Source: Chishuiella changwenlii
GTDB lineage: Bacteria > Bacteroidota > Bacteroidia > Flavobacteriales > Weeksellaceae
Reading direction: 5' to 3'
NCBI RefSeq assembly: GCF_900142565.1
Contig: NZ_FRBH01000016.1
Coordinates: forward strand, 1 to 41,999
DNA: 41,999 nucleotides
In this document: in pieces, positions 1 to 8,763 of the stretch
Layout of the letters: the number at the start of each line of letters is the position of its first letter
How positions within the stretch are numbered: position 1 is the stretch's first letter
Translations under genes and position numbers: made by a program
The notes under the pieces: generated by a model
Databases searched by the model: none
Told to the model about the DNA's origin: nothing
What the model saw: only the letters and a program-made list of their open reading frames with translations

Positions 1-975
1 ATGCCTTGGTCGTATTCTGTGAATACGTCTTTGTATTTTATTCACGAGAAACAAAGAAATGCGAAAGAGATTCTTTTACCAACAGCAAAAATTACGGACA
101 ATGAAAAATCAGTTGTGGTATTAGTAATAGGAGAATCTGCAAGAAGCGAGAATTTCTCTTTATATGGTTATAAAAAAGATACGAATCCATTGCTTTCTAA
201 AGTAGAAAATCTCCATCATTTTAAAGCCAATTCTTGCGCAACTTATACAACCGCAGGAGTAAAGTGTATATTGGAACATACGAATAGCAACGAACTTTAC
301 GAGATTTTACCGAATTATTTATATCGTAATAATGTAGAAGTAATTTGGCGTACGACGAATTGGGGAGAGCCACCTGTTCATATTAAGAAGTATGAAACCA
401 GAGATTATCTACGTCCAAAATGTGAGGGAGAAGATTGTGATTATGATGGTGTACTATTAAGTGGTTTAAAAGAAGAAATAAAGGCAAGTAATAAAAATAA
501 GATATTGGTTATTTTACACACGAGTACAAGTCATGGCCCTACTTACAGTAAGAAATATCCACCAAGATTTGAGAAATTTAAACCTGTTTGTAACAGTGTG
601 GACTTAGGGAAATGCACACAAACAGAATTAATGAATGCGTATGACAACACAATAGTTTACACAGATTACATCTTAAATAGCATTATAACAGATTTAACAG
701 ATTTGAAAGAATACAATAGTACCATGCTTTTTGTGTCTGATCATGGAGAATCTTTAGGAGAAAAGAATTTATACATGCATGGTGTTCCGAAAAGTTTAGC
801 ACCTAAGCAGCAATATGAGATTCCATTTATAGTTTGGGTATCTGATAGCAACAACCAATTAAAACCAGCTAATAATACAATTCTATCGCAGAATAATGTC
901 TTTCATAGTGTGCTTAATTTTCTATCCATAGATAGTCCTATTTACGATGAAAACATGAATATATTTAAGAAGTAA
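1..975 (+). CDS. Phosphoethanolamine transferase (EptA-like), 5' end outside window
   Basis: This is the catalytic sulfatase-fold domain of an inner-membrane enzyme that moves phosphoethanolamine from phosphatidylethanolamine to lipid A or a related envelope glycan. Visible motifs are VIGESAR (residues 42-48, metal-binding Glu45), SCATYTT (78-84, where Thr81 matches the nucleophile of the SCGT motif) and SDHGES near residue 247, plus the Cys pairs usual for this periplasmic domain. The family is about 540 residues with five N-terminal membrane helices. Only 324 residues are here and no helix is visible, so the ATG at base 1 is almost certainly an internal methionine. The family call is firm; the exact acceptor cannot be told. 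A terminator follows at once. Confidence 0.88.
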   Translation: MPWSYSVNTSLYFIHEKQRNAKEILLPTAKITDNEKSVVVLVIGESARSENFSLYGYKKDTNPLLSKVENLHHFKANSCATYTTAGVKCILEHTNSNELYEILPNYLYRNNVEVIWRTTNWGEPPVHIKKYETRDYLRPKCEGEDCDYDGVLLSGLKEEIKASNKNKILVILHTSTSHGPTYSKKYPPRFEKFKPVCNSVDLGKCTQTELMNAYDNTIVYTDYILNSIITDLTDLKEYNSTMLFVSDHGESLGEKNLYMHGVPKSLAPKQQYEIPFIVWVSDSNNQLKPANNTILSQNNVFHSVLNFLSIDSPIYDENMNIFKK

Positions 976-998
976 TTAGATAAAATAAAAAATATAAG

Positions 999-1033
999 TC
1001 CAAGAATTAAGTTTTAGTTCTTGGATTTTTTTT
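999..1033 (+). terminator. Rho-independent terminator after the phosphoethanolamine transferase gene
   Basis: An 8-bp perfect stem (TCCAAGAA, 999-1006, with TTCTTGGA, 1018-1025) is followed by an unbroken run of T to 1033. It lies 24 bases after the stop codon of the upstream gene. Confidence 0.85.
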
Positions 1034-1142
1034 ATCTAAAATTTTTATACTAAAAAATTAGAGTTTGATTACGTTTCTAACGTTGTAGCTTACACTTTAC
1101 AATCTATTTTTAATTACATATTTATCATTATTTAAAATGATT

Positions 1143-1255
1143 ATAATTTAATAAAAGGTTAATTTTATGATATTATATTTAAAAAAATAATATATTAGAT
1201 GAAATATTTATATGTTTTAAGTTTAAATATTGAGTGTTTAATAATTTAATAAAAG
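1143..1255 (+). repeat. 15-nt direct repeat in the gltB leader
   Basis: ATAATTTAATAAAAG occurs at 1143-1157 and again at 1241-1255, the second copy ending 7 bases before the gltB start codon. The region is extremely AT-rich, so chance is possible. No clear TAnnTTTG promoter box was found in this 287-base gap, and nothing else in it could be identified. Confidence 0.35.
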
Positions 1256-1262
1256 TATTTTT

Positions 1263-4200
1263 ATGCCGATGTTAGAGAGTTTTGGATTATATCAACCCGA
1301 GTTTGAATTTGATTCTTGTGGAGTTGGTTTTGTGGCCAATATGAAAGGAGTAAAAAGTTTTAAAATAGTAAGCGATGCCATTACCATGTTAGAAAATATG
1401 GAGCATCGTGGAGCGACAGGATACGAAAGTAATACTGGAGATGGAGCTGGAATTCAAATTCAAATTCCGCACGAATTATTATTTGATGAAGCTTTAACTT
1501 ACGGAATAGATTTACCAGATCCAGGATTTTATGGCGTAGGAATGTTATTTTTTCCACAAAATAATTTTATTCGAGAAGAATGCAAAGAAATCATTCAGCA
1601 ATCGGCAGATAAATTAAATTTAAAAATATTAGGTTATAGACCACTTCCAGTAAATAATCTTGATTTAGGAGACTTAGCAAAAAGTGTGGAACCAGTAATG
1701 GAAATGCTTTTTATTGAAAGACCTTATGATATAGAAACAGAAAAAGACTTTGAAAAAAAGCTTTTTGTGTTTAAAAATTACATTTCACACCAAGTAACAA
1801 GTGTTACGAATAATGATCCAATTGGTTTTTATTCAGCTTCATTTTCATGTAAAAAGGTTATTTATAAAGGACAACTTCGCTCAGTTCAGGTTCGTGATTA
1901 TTTTAAAGATTTAACAGATCCTAGAACACGATCTGCTTTTGGAATGGTTCATTCTAGGTTTGCAACCAATACATCTCCTACTTGGAGTCTTGCCCAACCA
2001 TTTCGTTTTATTGCCCATAATGGTGAAATTAATACAATTGGAGGGAACTTAAATTGGTTAAAATCATCGGAAAAGACATTTAAAAGTCAGTTTTTTACTC
2101 CTCAAGAAATGGATATGATTCTTCCTTTAACAAAAGCAGGACAATCAGATTCTTCTTATTTAGATAATATGGTAGAAATGCTTTATCATTCTGGACGAAC
2201 ATTACCGCACGTTATGATGATGTTGATTCCTGAGGCTTGGGATGGAAATGAACAAATGGAAAATTACAAGAAAGATTTTTACGAATTCCATGCTTGTATG
2301 ATGGAACCTTGGGACGGTCCCGCTTCTATTTCTTTTACAGATGGAGAAATGATAGGAGCGACTTTAGATAGAAATGGTTTACGTCCATCAAGATACTGCA
2401 TAACATCTGACGATATTGTAATCATGGCTTCAGAATCTGGAGCTCTTCCAGTTGATCCTTCAAAAGTAATAGAAAGAGGAAGACTACAACCTGGTAAAAT
2501 GTTTCTTGTAGACATGAAAAAAGGGAGAGTAATTAGTGATGAAGAACTTAAAAAAGAAATTTGTTCGTCTAAGCCATACAGAGATTGGTTAGATAATATG
2601 AACATTAATATAAAAGAATTACCACGACCAAGAATCCGATTTAATAAATTACAAACAGAAGATATTTTTAAATATCAAAAGGCATTTGGTTACACAAGAG
2701 AAGATTTAAGTGTTTTAATAAAAGAAATGGCAGCTGGAGGTAAAGAACCCGTTGGTTCTATGGGATTTGATGCTCCTTTAGCTGTTTTAAGCGAAAAACC
2801 ACAGCACTTAAGTTATTACTTTAAACAATTATTTGCTCAGGTAACTAATCCACCAATAGATCCAATTAGAGAACGATTGGTAATGTCTTTAACAACTATT
2901 ATCGGAGGAAATGGAAATCTTTTAGAAGAAGATAAAAATTTTGCACACTCTATTAAATTAGAAAATCCGATTTTAAGTAACGAGCAATTAGAAAAACTAC
3001 GAAGTGTAGATACTGGTAAATTTCAGTCTAAAACAATCTACACTTATTTCAAAACAGATGCAAAAGAAGGAAATTTAAAAAAAGCGATAGATCGAATTTG
3101 TCGTTACGCAATAGATGCTGTTGACGATGGTTTTGAAGTCATCGTTCTTTCAGATCGTTCTATTGATTCTCAACATGCTGCAATTCCTTCTTTACTTGCT
3201 TGTTCTGCTGTACATCATCATTTAATAAGAAAAGGTGTTCGTAAGAAAATTGGTATTGTAATGGAAGTTGGTGATGTTTGGGAAGTACATCATTTTGCAA
3301 CACTTTTAGGATATGGTGCAACTGCAATTAATCCTTACTTAGCATTGGCTTCTATTCGTCAAATGTTTGATGAAGGAGAATTTGAGGAAAAAGAAAATTT
3401 AGAACAATTAAAATACAATTACAAGAAAGCTGTTGGAGATGGTTTATTAAAAATATTCTCTAAAATGGGAATATCTACATTACAATCCTATCATGGAGCT
3501 CAAATTTTTGAAATTATTGGATTAAATAAATTGGTTGTGAATACTTGTTTTTCAGGATCAGTTTCTAGAATAGAAGGAATAGGGTTTGATGAAATTGCAA
3601 AAGAGGCATTATCAAAACATTTAAAAGCTTTTGGTAGAGATGATGAAAAATTATTAGATGCTGGAGGAATTTATCAATGGAAAAAAGACAATGAATATCA
3701 TCAGTATAATCCTCAATCTATTCATTTATTACAACAAGCAACTTGGAATAATAAATATGATATTTTTAAAAAATATTCACGTGTAGTGAATCAAGTTTCA
3801 GAGAATGCGACATCATTACGAGGTTTACTCGATTTTAAAAATGATAGAGAACCTATTTCTATTGATGAGGTTGAACCTATTGAAAATATATTAAAACGTT
3901 TTGCTACAGGAGCAATGTCTTTCGGCTCTATTTCTTGGGAAGCACATACAACGCTTGCTATTGCAATGAATAGGATTGGTGCAAAAAGTAATACAGGAGA
4001 AGGTGGTGAGGATGAGAAAAGATACGAACTAAAAGAAAACGGAGAAAACATGAGATCTGCTGTTAAGCAAGTTGCATCTGGAAGATTTGGTGTCACAGCT
4101 CGTTATTTAGCCGAAGCAGATGAAATTCAGATTAAAATGGCACAAGGTGCAAAACCAGGAGAAGGAGGACAGTTATCTGGTGATAAAGTAGATAGTTGGA

Positions 4201-5765
4201 TTGGTAAAATGCGTCATTCAACGCCAGGAGTTGGATTAATTTCTCCGCCTCCACACCACGATATTTATTCTATAGAAGATTTAGCACAACTTATTTTTGA
4301 TCTTAAAAATGCTAATCGTCATGCTCGTATTTCAGTAAAATTAGTTTCTAAGGCTGGTGTTGGAACAATAGCTTCTGGTGTGGCAAAAGCAAAAGCAGAT
4401 CATGTTTTAATTTCTGGATATGATGGTGGTACTGGTGCATCGCCTTTAGGTTCTATCCGACACACTGGATTGCCATGGGAATTAGGAATAGTAGAAACAC
4501 ATCAAACATTAATTAAAAATAAATTGCGCCAACGCGTAAGATTACAAGTCGATGGTCAGTTAAAAACAGGACGAGATATCGTAATGGCTACTTTATTGGG
4601 CGCAGAAGAATGGGGTATCGGAACATCTGCTTTGGTGGTTGAGGGTTGTATTTTAATGAGAAAATGCCACCTTAATACTTGTCCAGTTGGTGTGGCAACA
4701 CAAGACGAAAATTTACGTAAAAAGTTTACAGGAAAGGCTGAGCATTTAGTGAATTACTTTACGTTTTTAGCAATGGAAGTACGTGAATTAATGGCGAGTT
4801 TAGGTTTTAGAACGATTGATGAAATGGTTGGTCAATCTCAATGTTTAGAGCAAAAATCGAATATCAACTTCTGGAAACATAAACACATCAATTTAGAACC
4901 TTTACTGCATAAGGTAAAAACAGATTTACCCATTATTAAAGACGAGGAGCAAGATCACGGAATTGATGATTCTCTTTCATGGGAAATGTTAGCTATAGCA
5001 AATGATGCAATTAAAAACAATAGCTCAATAGAATCTTGTTTATCAATTAAAAATACAGACCGTACAGTAGGTACAATTCTTTCACATGAGGTAACTAAAA
5101 TTTATCAGTCAAAAGGAATGAAAGATGATGCATTGAAGTTTCATTTTAAAGGAACTGCTGGACAAAGTTTTGGTGCTTTTTGTAATAAAGGAATTACACT
5201 TTCTTTAGAAGGAGATGCAAACGATTATTTTGGTAAAGGTCTTTCGGGTGCTAAGTTGGCCGTTTTTCCAGATAAAAATTCAATTATTAATGCAAACGAA
5301 AATAGTATTATCGGAAATGTAGCACTATATGGAGCTACTTCTGGAAAAGTTTTTATTAACGGAATGGCAGGAGAGCGATTTGCTGTAAGAAACTCTGGAG
5401 CAACAGCAGTAGTTGAAGGAATTGGTGACCATGGATGTGAGTATATGACAGGAGGAGTTGTAGTTGTTTTAGGTGATGTCGGAAGAAATTTTGGAGCTGG
5501 AATGAGTGGAGGAATTGCTTATGTATGGGATATTAACCAATCTCTAGAGAAGAATTTTAATAGAGATATGGCGAATCTGGAATCCTTAACAGATGATGAT
5601 AAAGAATTGATATTTCAATTAATAAAAGAGCATTATTTAATTACAACGAGTTCGTTGGCAAAATATCTTTTAGAAGATTGGGAAACAAACTTTAAATTCT
5701 TTACAAAAGTTTATCCAAGAGAGTATAAAAAAGCAATTGAAAAACAAATTAAAACAACGAAGTAA
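1263..5765 (+). CDS. gltB: Glutamate synthase large (alpha) subunit
   Basis: Cytoplasmic GOGAT large subunit: it hydrolyses glutamine and transfers the ammonia to 2-oxoglutarate to give glutamate. At 1500 residues it has the normal full length. Cys19 (DSCGVGF) would be the N-terminal nucleophile of the class II amidotransferase domain after removal of an 18-residue propeptide. The central and FMN-binding synthase domains follow, with GEGGED and KPGEGGQLSGDKV loops. The 3Fe-4S ligands are Cys1129, Cys1135 and Cys1140 (CILMRKCHLNTC). The C-terminal GXGXG beta-helix domain is complete. It overlaps gltD by one base (TAATG), so the two are translationally coupled. Very confident. Confidence 0.98.
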   Translation: MPMLESFGLYQPEFEFDSCGVGFVANMKGVKSFKIVSDAITMLENMEHRGATGYESNTGDGAGIQIQIPHELLFDEALTYGIDLPDPGFYGVGMLFFPQNNFIREECKEIIQQSADKLNLKILGYRPLPVNNLDLGDLAKSVEPVMEMLFIERPYDIETEKDFEKKLFVFKNYISHQVTSVTNNDPIGFYSASFSCKKVIYKGQLRSVQVRDYFKDLTDPRTRSAFGMVHSRFATNTSPTWSLAQPFRFIAHNGEINTIGGNLNWLKSSEKTFKSQFFTPQEMDMILPLTKAGQSDSSYLDNMVEMLYHSGRTLPHVMMMLIPEAWDGNEQMENYKKDFYEFHACMMEPWDGPASISFTDGEMIGATLDRNGLRPSRYCITSDDIVIMASESGALPVDPSKVIERGRLQPGKMFLVDMKKGRVISDEELKKEICSSKPYRDWLDNMNINIKELPRPRIRFNKLQTEDIFKYQKAFGYTREDLSVLIKEMAAGGKEPVGSMGFDAPLAVLSEKPQHLSYYFKQLFAQVTNPPIDPIRERLVMSLTTIIGGNGNLLEEDKNFAHSIKLENPILSNEQLEKLRSVDTGKFQSKTIYTYFKTDAKEGNLKKAIDRICRYAIDAVDDGFEVIVLSDRSIDSQHAAIPSLLACSAVHHHLIRKGVRKKIGIVMEVGDVWEVHHFATLLGYGATAINPYLALASIRQMFDEGEFEEKENLEQLKYNYKKAVGDGLLKIFSKMGISTLQSYHGAQIFEIIGLNKLVVNTCFSGSVSRIEGIGFDEIAKEALSKHLKAFGRDDEKLLDAGGIYQWKKDNEYHQYNPQSIHLLQQATWNNKYDIFKKYSRVVNQVSENATSLRGLLDFKNDREPISIDEVEPIENILKRFATGAMSFGSISWEAHTTLAIAMNRIGAKSNTGEGGEDEKRYELKENGENMRSAVKQVASGRFGVTARYLAEADEIQIKMAQGAKPGEGGQLSGDKVDSWIGKMRHSTPGVGLISPPPHHDIYSIEDLAQLIFDLKNANRHARISVKLVSKAGVGTIASGVAKAKADHVLISGYDGGTGASPLGSIRHTGLPWELGIVETHQTLIKNKLRQRVRLQVDGQLKTGRDIVMATLLGAEEWGIGTSALVVEGCILMRKCHLNTCPVGVATQDENLRKKFTGKAEHLVNYFTFLAMEVRELMASLGFRTIDEMVGQSQCLEQKSNINFWKHKHINLEPLLHKVKTDLPIIKDEEQDHGIDDSLSWEMLAIANDAIKNNSSIESCLSIKNTDRTVGTILSHEVTKIYQSKGMKDDALKFHFKGTAGQSFGAFCNKGITLSLEGDANDYFGKGLSGAKLAVFPDKNSIINANENSIIGNVALYGATSGKVFINGMAGERFAVRNSGATAVVEGIGDHGCEYMTGGVVVVLGDVGRNFGAGMSGGIAYVWDINQSLEKNFNRDMANLESLTDDDKELIFQLIKEHYLITTSSLAKYLLEDWETNFKFFTKVYPREYKKAIEKQIKTTK

Positions 5766-7195
5766 TGGGAAAGGCAGATGGATTTTTAATGTATAAAAGA
5801 GAGGTTCCTACTAAAATAAATGTTGAAGAACGAGTAAAGAACTATAAAGAATTTATAAAAAGACCTACAGAGAAGATTCTAAATGAGCAATCTGCTCGCT
5901 GTATGGATTGTGGTATTCCTTTTTGTCAAAGTGGTTGTCCACTTGGAAATGTAATTCCAGAATTTAACGAAGCTGTTTATAAAAAACAGTGGGAAAAAGC
6001 GTATGACATCTTAATTTCTACAAATAATTTTCCTGAATTTACAGGGAGAATTTGTCCTGCGCCATGTGAAGGAGCTTGTGTATTAGGAATTAATAATCTT
6101 CCTGTAACAATAGAAGAAATAGAAAAAAATATTATAGAAATTGCTTTTGAACAAGGTTTTGCAAAACCTAAAATTCCTTATTTAAGAACAACTAAAAAAA
6201 TTGCTGTTATTGGTTCTGGTCCAGCAGGATTAGCTGCTGCGTACCAACTCAATCAAAAAGGTCATTATGTAACGGTTTTTGAAAAAGATTCGGAAATAGG
6301 AGGCTTACTTCGTTTTGGTATTCCCGATTTTAAATTAGAAAAAAATATCATTGAGAGAAGAAAAGATTGGATGCAAGAGGAAGGTATCAGATTTATAACA
6401 AGTTGTAACGTTGGTGTAGATTATTCTGTAGAGGAATTAAATCGAAATTTTGATGCAATTGTATTGGCATTAGGAAGTACAATTCCTAGAGAATTAAGTA
6501 TTCCAGGTAAAAATGCAGATGGTGTGTATTATGCAATGGATTTTCTTACACAAGCCAATAAAAAAGTAAGTGAAATACCTTTTTCTGAAGAAGAAATTAA
6601 TGTAAAAGGTAAAAAAGTAATTGTAATTGGAGGTGGAGATACAGCCTCAGATTGTATAGGAACATCTAATCGTCAGGGAGCAGATACAATTTATCAGATT
6701 TATTATAAACCAATTTTACCAACACATAGAGACGAAACGATGCCTTGGCCAACTTTCCCTATGACGTTACAAATTACATCTTCTCATGAAGAGGGGTGTG
6801 TAAGAAAATGGGCAGTTAATTCGAGAGAGTTTATAAAAGATGAGAATGGTAAATTAATCGGATTAAAACTTGTTGAGGTTGAATGGGCAAAAGATGAAGA
6901 TAATGGAAATTGGTCGTCGTACATCGAAAAACCAAACTCTGAATTTATTATAGAATGTGATGTTGCATTTATTGCTTTAGGATATAAACATGTGCAACAA
7001 AAAGGTTTGGTAGAATATTTAGATGTGAATTTAGATCCGAAAGGAAATCTTATCGGAAATGATACAGAATATAAAACGAATCAACAAAAAGTTTTCTCAT
7101 GTGGTGATGCACGAAAAGGACAAAGTTTAGTTGTTTGGGCAATTCACGAAGGAAGACAATGTGCAGAAAAAGTACATGAGTTTTTAGGAAATTGA
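5765..7195 (+). CDS. gltD: Glutamate synthase small (beta) subunit
   Basis: NADPH-dependent flavoprotein that passes electrons to GltB. The N-terminal part has Fe-S cysteine clusters (Cys46, 49, 54 and 58; then Cys97, 101 and 105). An FAD-binding GSGPAG loop lies near residue 151 and an NADPH-binding GGGDTASD loop near residue 288. The C-terminal SCGDARKGQSLVVWAI segment closes the FAD site. Length 476 is typical. The start codon shares one base with the gltB stop. The TGA stop is itself embedded in the first units of a tandem repeat (AATTGA-GAATTGA), so the repeat array starts exactly where translation ends. Confidence 0.98.
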   Translation: MGKADGFLMYKREVPTKINVEERVKNYKEFIKRPTEKILNEQSARCMDCGIPFCQSGCPLGNVIPEFNEAVYKKQWEKAYDILISTNNFPEFTGRICPAPCEGACVLGINNLPVTIEEIEKNIIEIAFEQGFAKPKIPYLRTTKKIAVIGSGPAGLAAAYQLNQKGHYVTVFEKDSEIGGLLRFGIPDFKLEKNIIERRKDWMQEEGIRFITSCNVGVDYSVEELNRNFDAIVLALGSTIPRELSIPGKNADGVYYAMDFLTQANKKVSEIPFSEEEINVKGKKVIVIGGGDTASDCIGTSNRQGADTIYQIYYKPILPTHRDETMPWPTFPMTLQITSSHEEGCVRKWAVNSREFIKDENGKLIGLKLVEVEWAKDEDNGNWSSYIEKPNSEFIIECDVAFIALGYKHVQQKGLVEYLDVNLDPKGNLIGNDTEYKTNQQKVFSCGDARKGQSLVVWAIHEGRQCAEKVHEFLGN

Positions 7196-7265
7196 GAATT
7201 GAGAATTGAGAATTAAGAATTGAGAATTAAGAATTAAGAATTAAGAATTAAGAATTAAGAATTAA
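7196..7265. repeat. Heptanucleotide tandem repeat, 10 units of GAATTRA
   Basis: Ten uninterrupted 7-base units: GAATTGA at 7196, 7203 and 7217, and GAATTAA at 7210 and from 7224 to 7265. The last codons of gltD look like a further degenerate unit. The array lies between convergent genes and does not change any reading frame. Runs this regular are prone to slippage, so copy number probably varies between strains (inference). Confidence 0.95.
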
Positions 7266-7308
7266 CACATTAACACATCAACACATCAACACATCAACAC
7301 ATCAACAC
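7266..7308. repeat. Octanucleotide tandem repeat, about 5.4 units of CACATYAA
   Basis: CACATTAA at 7266 is followed by four CACATCAA units (7274, 7282, 7290, 7298) and a partial CAC. It abuts the heptanucleotide array with no spacer. The two arrays share the sequence TTAA/TCAA at unit ends but differ in period (7 and 8). Confidence 0.95.
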
Positions 7309-7366
7309 TATTTATAAAGTAAAAAAGTATAATGTACAAAATAGCTATTTACACATCCAGTTTGTA

Positions 7367-7387
7367 ATTCCGAATTCATTTCGGAAT
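7367..7387. terminator. Hairpin between convergent gltD and kinase genes
   Basis: A perfect 8-bp stem (ATTCCGAA, 7367-7374, with TTCGGAAT, 7380-7387) and a 5-base loop. There is no T-run on either strand, so it may be a weak terminator or a transcript-end stabiliser. Its position after both converging genes supports a 3'-end role. Confidence 0.45.
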
Positions 7388-7433
7388 CACATTACGTACG
7401 ATATCTAAAAGCTGAAAAATAATCTATAATTTC

Positions 7434-8759
7434 TCATATTCCAAGAACAATAACAAACTGTTTTATACCATTGTTTTGTTTATAGAATAAATAACCTTTG
7501 TGTGCTTCTATAATTGTTTTAGATAGCGTTAATCCAATTCCAGCTCCATTTTTACGAGTGGTATAAAAAGGAAGGAATATTTTTGAAACGATGGTTTCAT
7601 CAATTAAATTTCCAGAATCGTGAACAATAATTTGTAATCTATTTTCTGATTGTATTGTGCTTATTTCAATTAATCTTTCTGGAGAATTTTCGACAGAATA
7701 AATAGCATTTTTTATAAGATTAATAAAAACCTGTTCCAATTGTATTCGATCTACATTAACCGTGATTTCATACGAAACAGAGGAAGTGAAGTTGATATTT
7801 TTCTCTATAAATTCATTTCGAAAAGATTGTTGAATGGCTTGAATAATCTCACTTAAATTGTGAATAGATTTTATAGGACTTGGTAACATTGTAAGTTGTC
7901 TATATTGGTCTATAAATGTTTGTAAATGCTGACTTCTATTCATAATAGTGTCCAAGCTCAATTTTATATCTTCATAATCTTGCTTGTCTAATTCATCACT
8001 TTCAAAATACATTTTTGTTGTATTGGCAAGTGAATAAATTGGCGTCAAAGAATTAATGATTTCATGTGCAATTACTTTCATTATATTCATCCAAGCTTCT
8101 TTTTCTGTAACGTCTATTACTCTTTGTATAGAGTCTAGAAAGATAACATCATATTCTTCATTTGTAATTTGAGTTTTAGAATTCTGAATAACATATGTTT
8201 GACGTTCTTCACCGTTTATCTGAATATCAATTGTGGTTTTTATTTCTTCAAATTGTCTTTCTTCTAATGCATTTGTAAATTGAGGAATAAACTTTTTTAG
8301 GTAATTCCAAGAACTAAGCTGCGGAATATTAAACATATTTTGAAAATGTTTATTCATGAAAATAATCTTACGATCATTTTCTTCTTTTTTCAAAATCAAA
8401 AATCCAGAAGATACTGCATTTAATAACTGATGATATAAGATTTCTTTAGAAGAATTAAATGTATGTTCATCTTTTATTTTCTGATATAATTTTACTGTTG
8501 AATTCTCTTTTTTAGATTCACTTTGAGAGATGTTTAAACTAAAATCATCATGCAACAAAGCATGAATAATTTTTTGATTTTGAGAAATATTTTTTTGAAT
8601 AAATAAGATCGTCTCAATAAGAACTATACTTGTAATAATAAGTAAAAGCGTAATAGAAAAAGGATACTTTTTTAAAATAAAAAATGCAATAAAAAACAAC
8701 AATATTGTTATGATTAAGATTCTTATTACTAGAGAAATATTAAAATTGAGTTTTTTCAT
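7434..8759 (-). CDS. Membrane sensor histidine kinase paired with an NtrC-type regulator
   Basis: 441-residue sensor kinase. Two membrane helices (about 11-28 and 35-54) are separated by only a short loop, so it probably senses through the membrane or the cytoplasmic PAS-like region (about 105-215). The dimerisation/phosphoacceptor segment AHEIINSLTPI carries His232. The ATPase domain shows an N box (NLIKNAIYSVE), a DSG box, and FLPFYTTRKNGAGIGL. It lies 4 bases downstream of the response regulator gene on the same strand, so they form an operon divergent from an efflux operon. The partner is inferred from position; the signal is unknown. Confidence 0.92.
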   Translation of the reverse strand: MKKLNFNISLVIRILIITILLFFIAFFILKKYPFSITLLLIITSIVLIETILFIQKNISQNQKIIHALLHDDFSLNISQSESKKENSTVKLYQKIKDEHTFNSSKEILYHQLLNAVSSGFLILKKEENDRKIIFMNKHFQNMFNIPQLSSWNYLKKFIPQFTNALEERQFEEIKTTIDIQINGEERQTYVIQNSKTQITNEEYDVIFLDSIQRVIDVTEKEAWMNIMKVIAHEIINSLTPIYSLANTTKMYFESDELDKQDYEDIKLSLDTIMNRSQHLQTFIDQYRQLTMLPSPIKSIHNLSEIIQAIQQSFRNEFIEKNINFTSSVSYEITVNVDRIQLEQVFINLIKNAIYSVENSPERLIEISTIQSENRLQIIVHDSGNLIDETIVSKIFLPFYTTRKNGAGIGLTLSKTIIEAHKGYLFYKQNNGIKQFVIVLGI

Positions 8760-8763
8760 ACCA

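Noticed and set aside
976-1262. gltB leader searched for a riboswitch or other structured RNA
   Set aside because: Apart from the terminator at 999-1033 and a 15-base direct repeat, only AT-rich sequence without a conserved fold was seen.
2279-4096. Minus-strand open frames of about 100 codons inside gltB (2279-2605 and 3791-4096)
   Set aside because: They lie fully antisense to an unbroken, strongly conserved gene and have low-complexity Ser/Phe/Leu-rich products with no domain.
7196-7308. Tandem repeats considered as a CRISPR array
   Set aside because: Units are 7 and 8 bases with no spacers, and there are no cas genes nearby.
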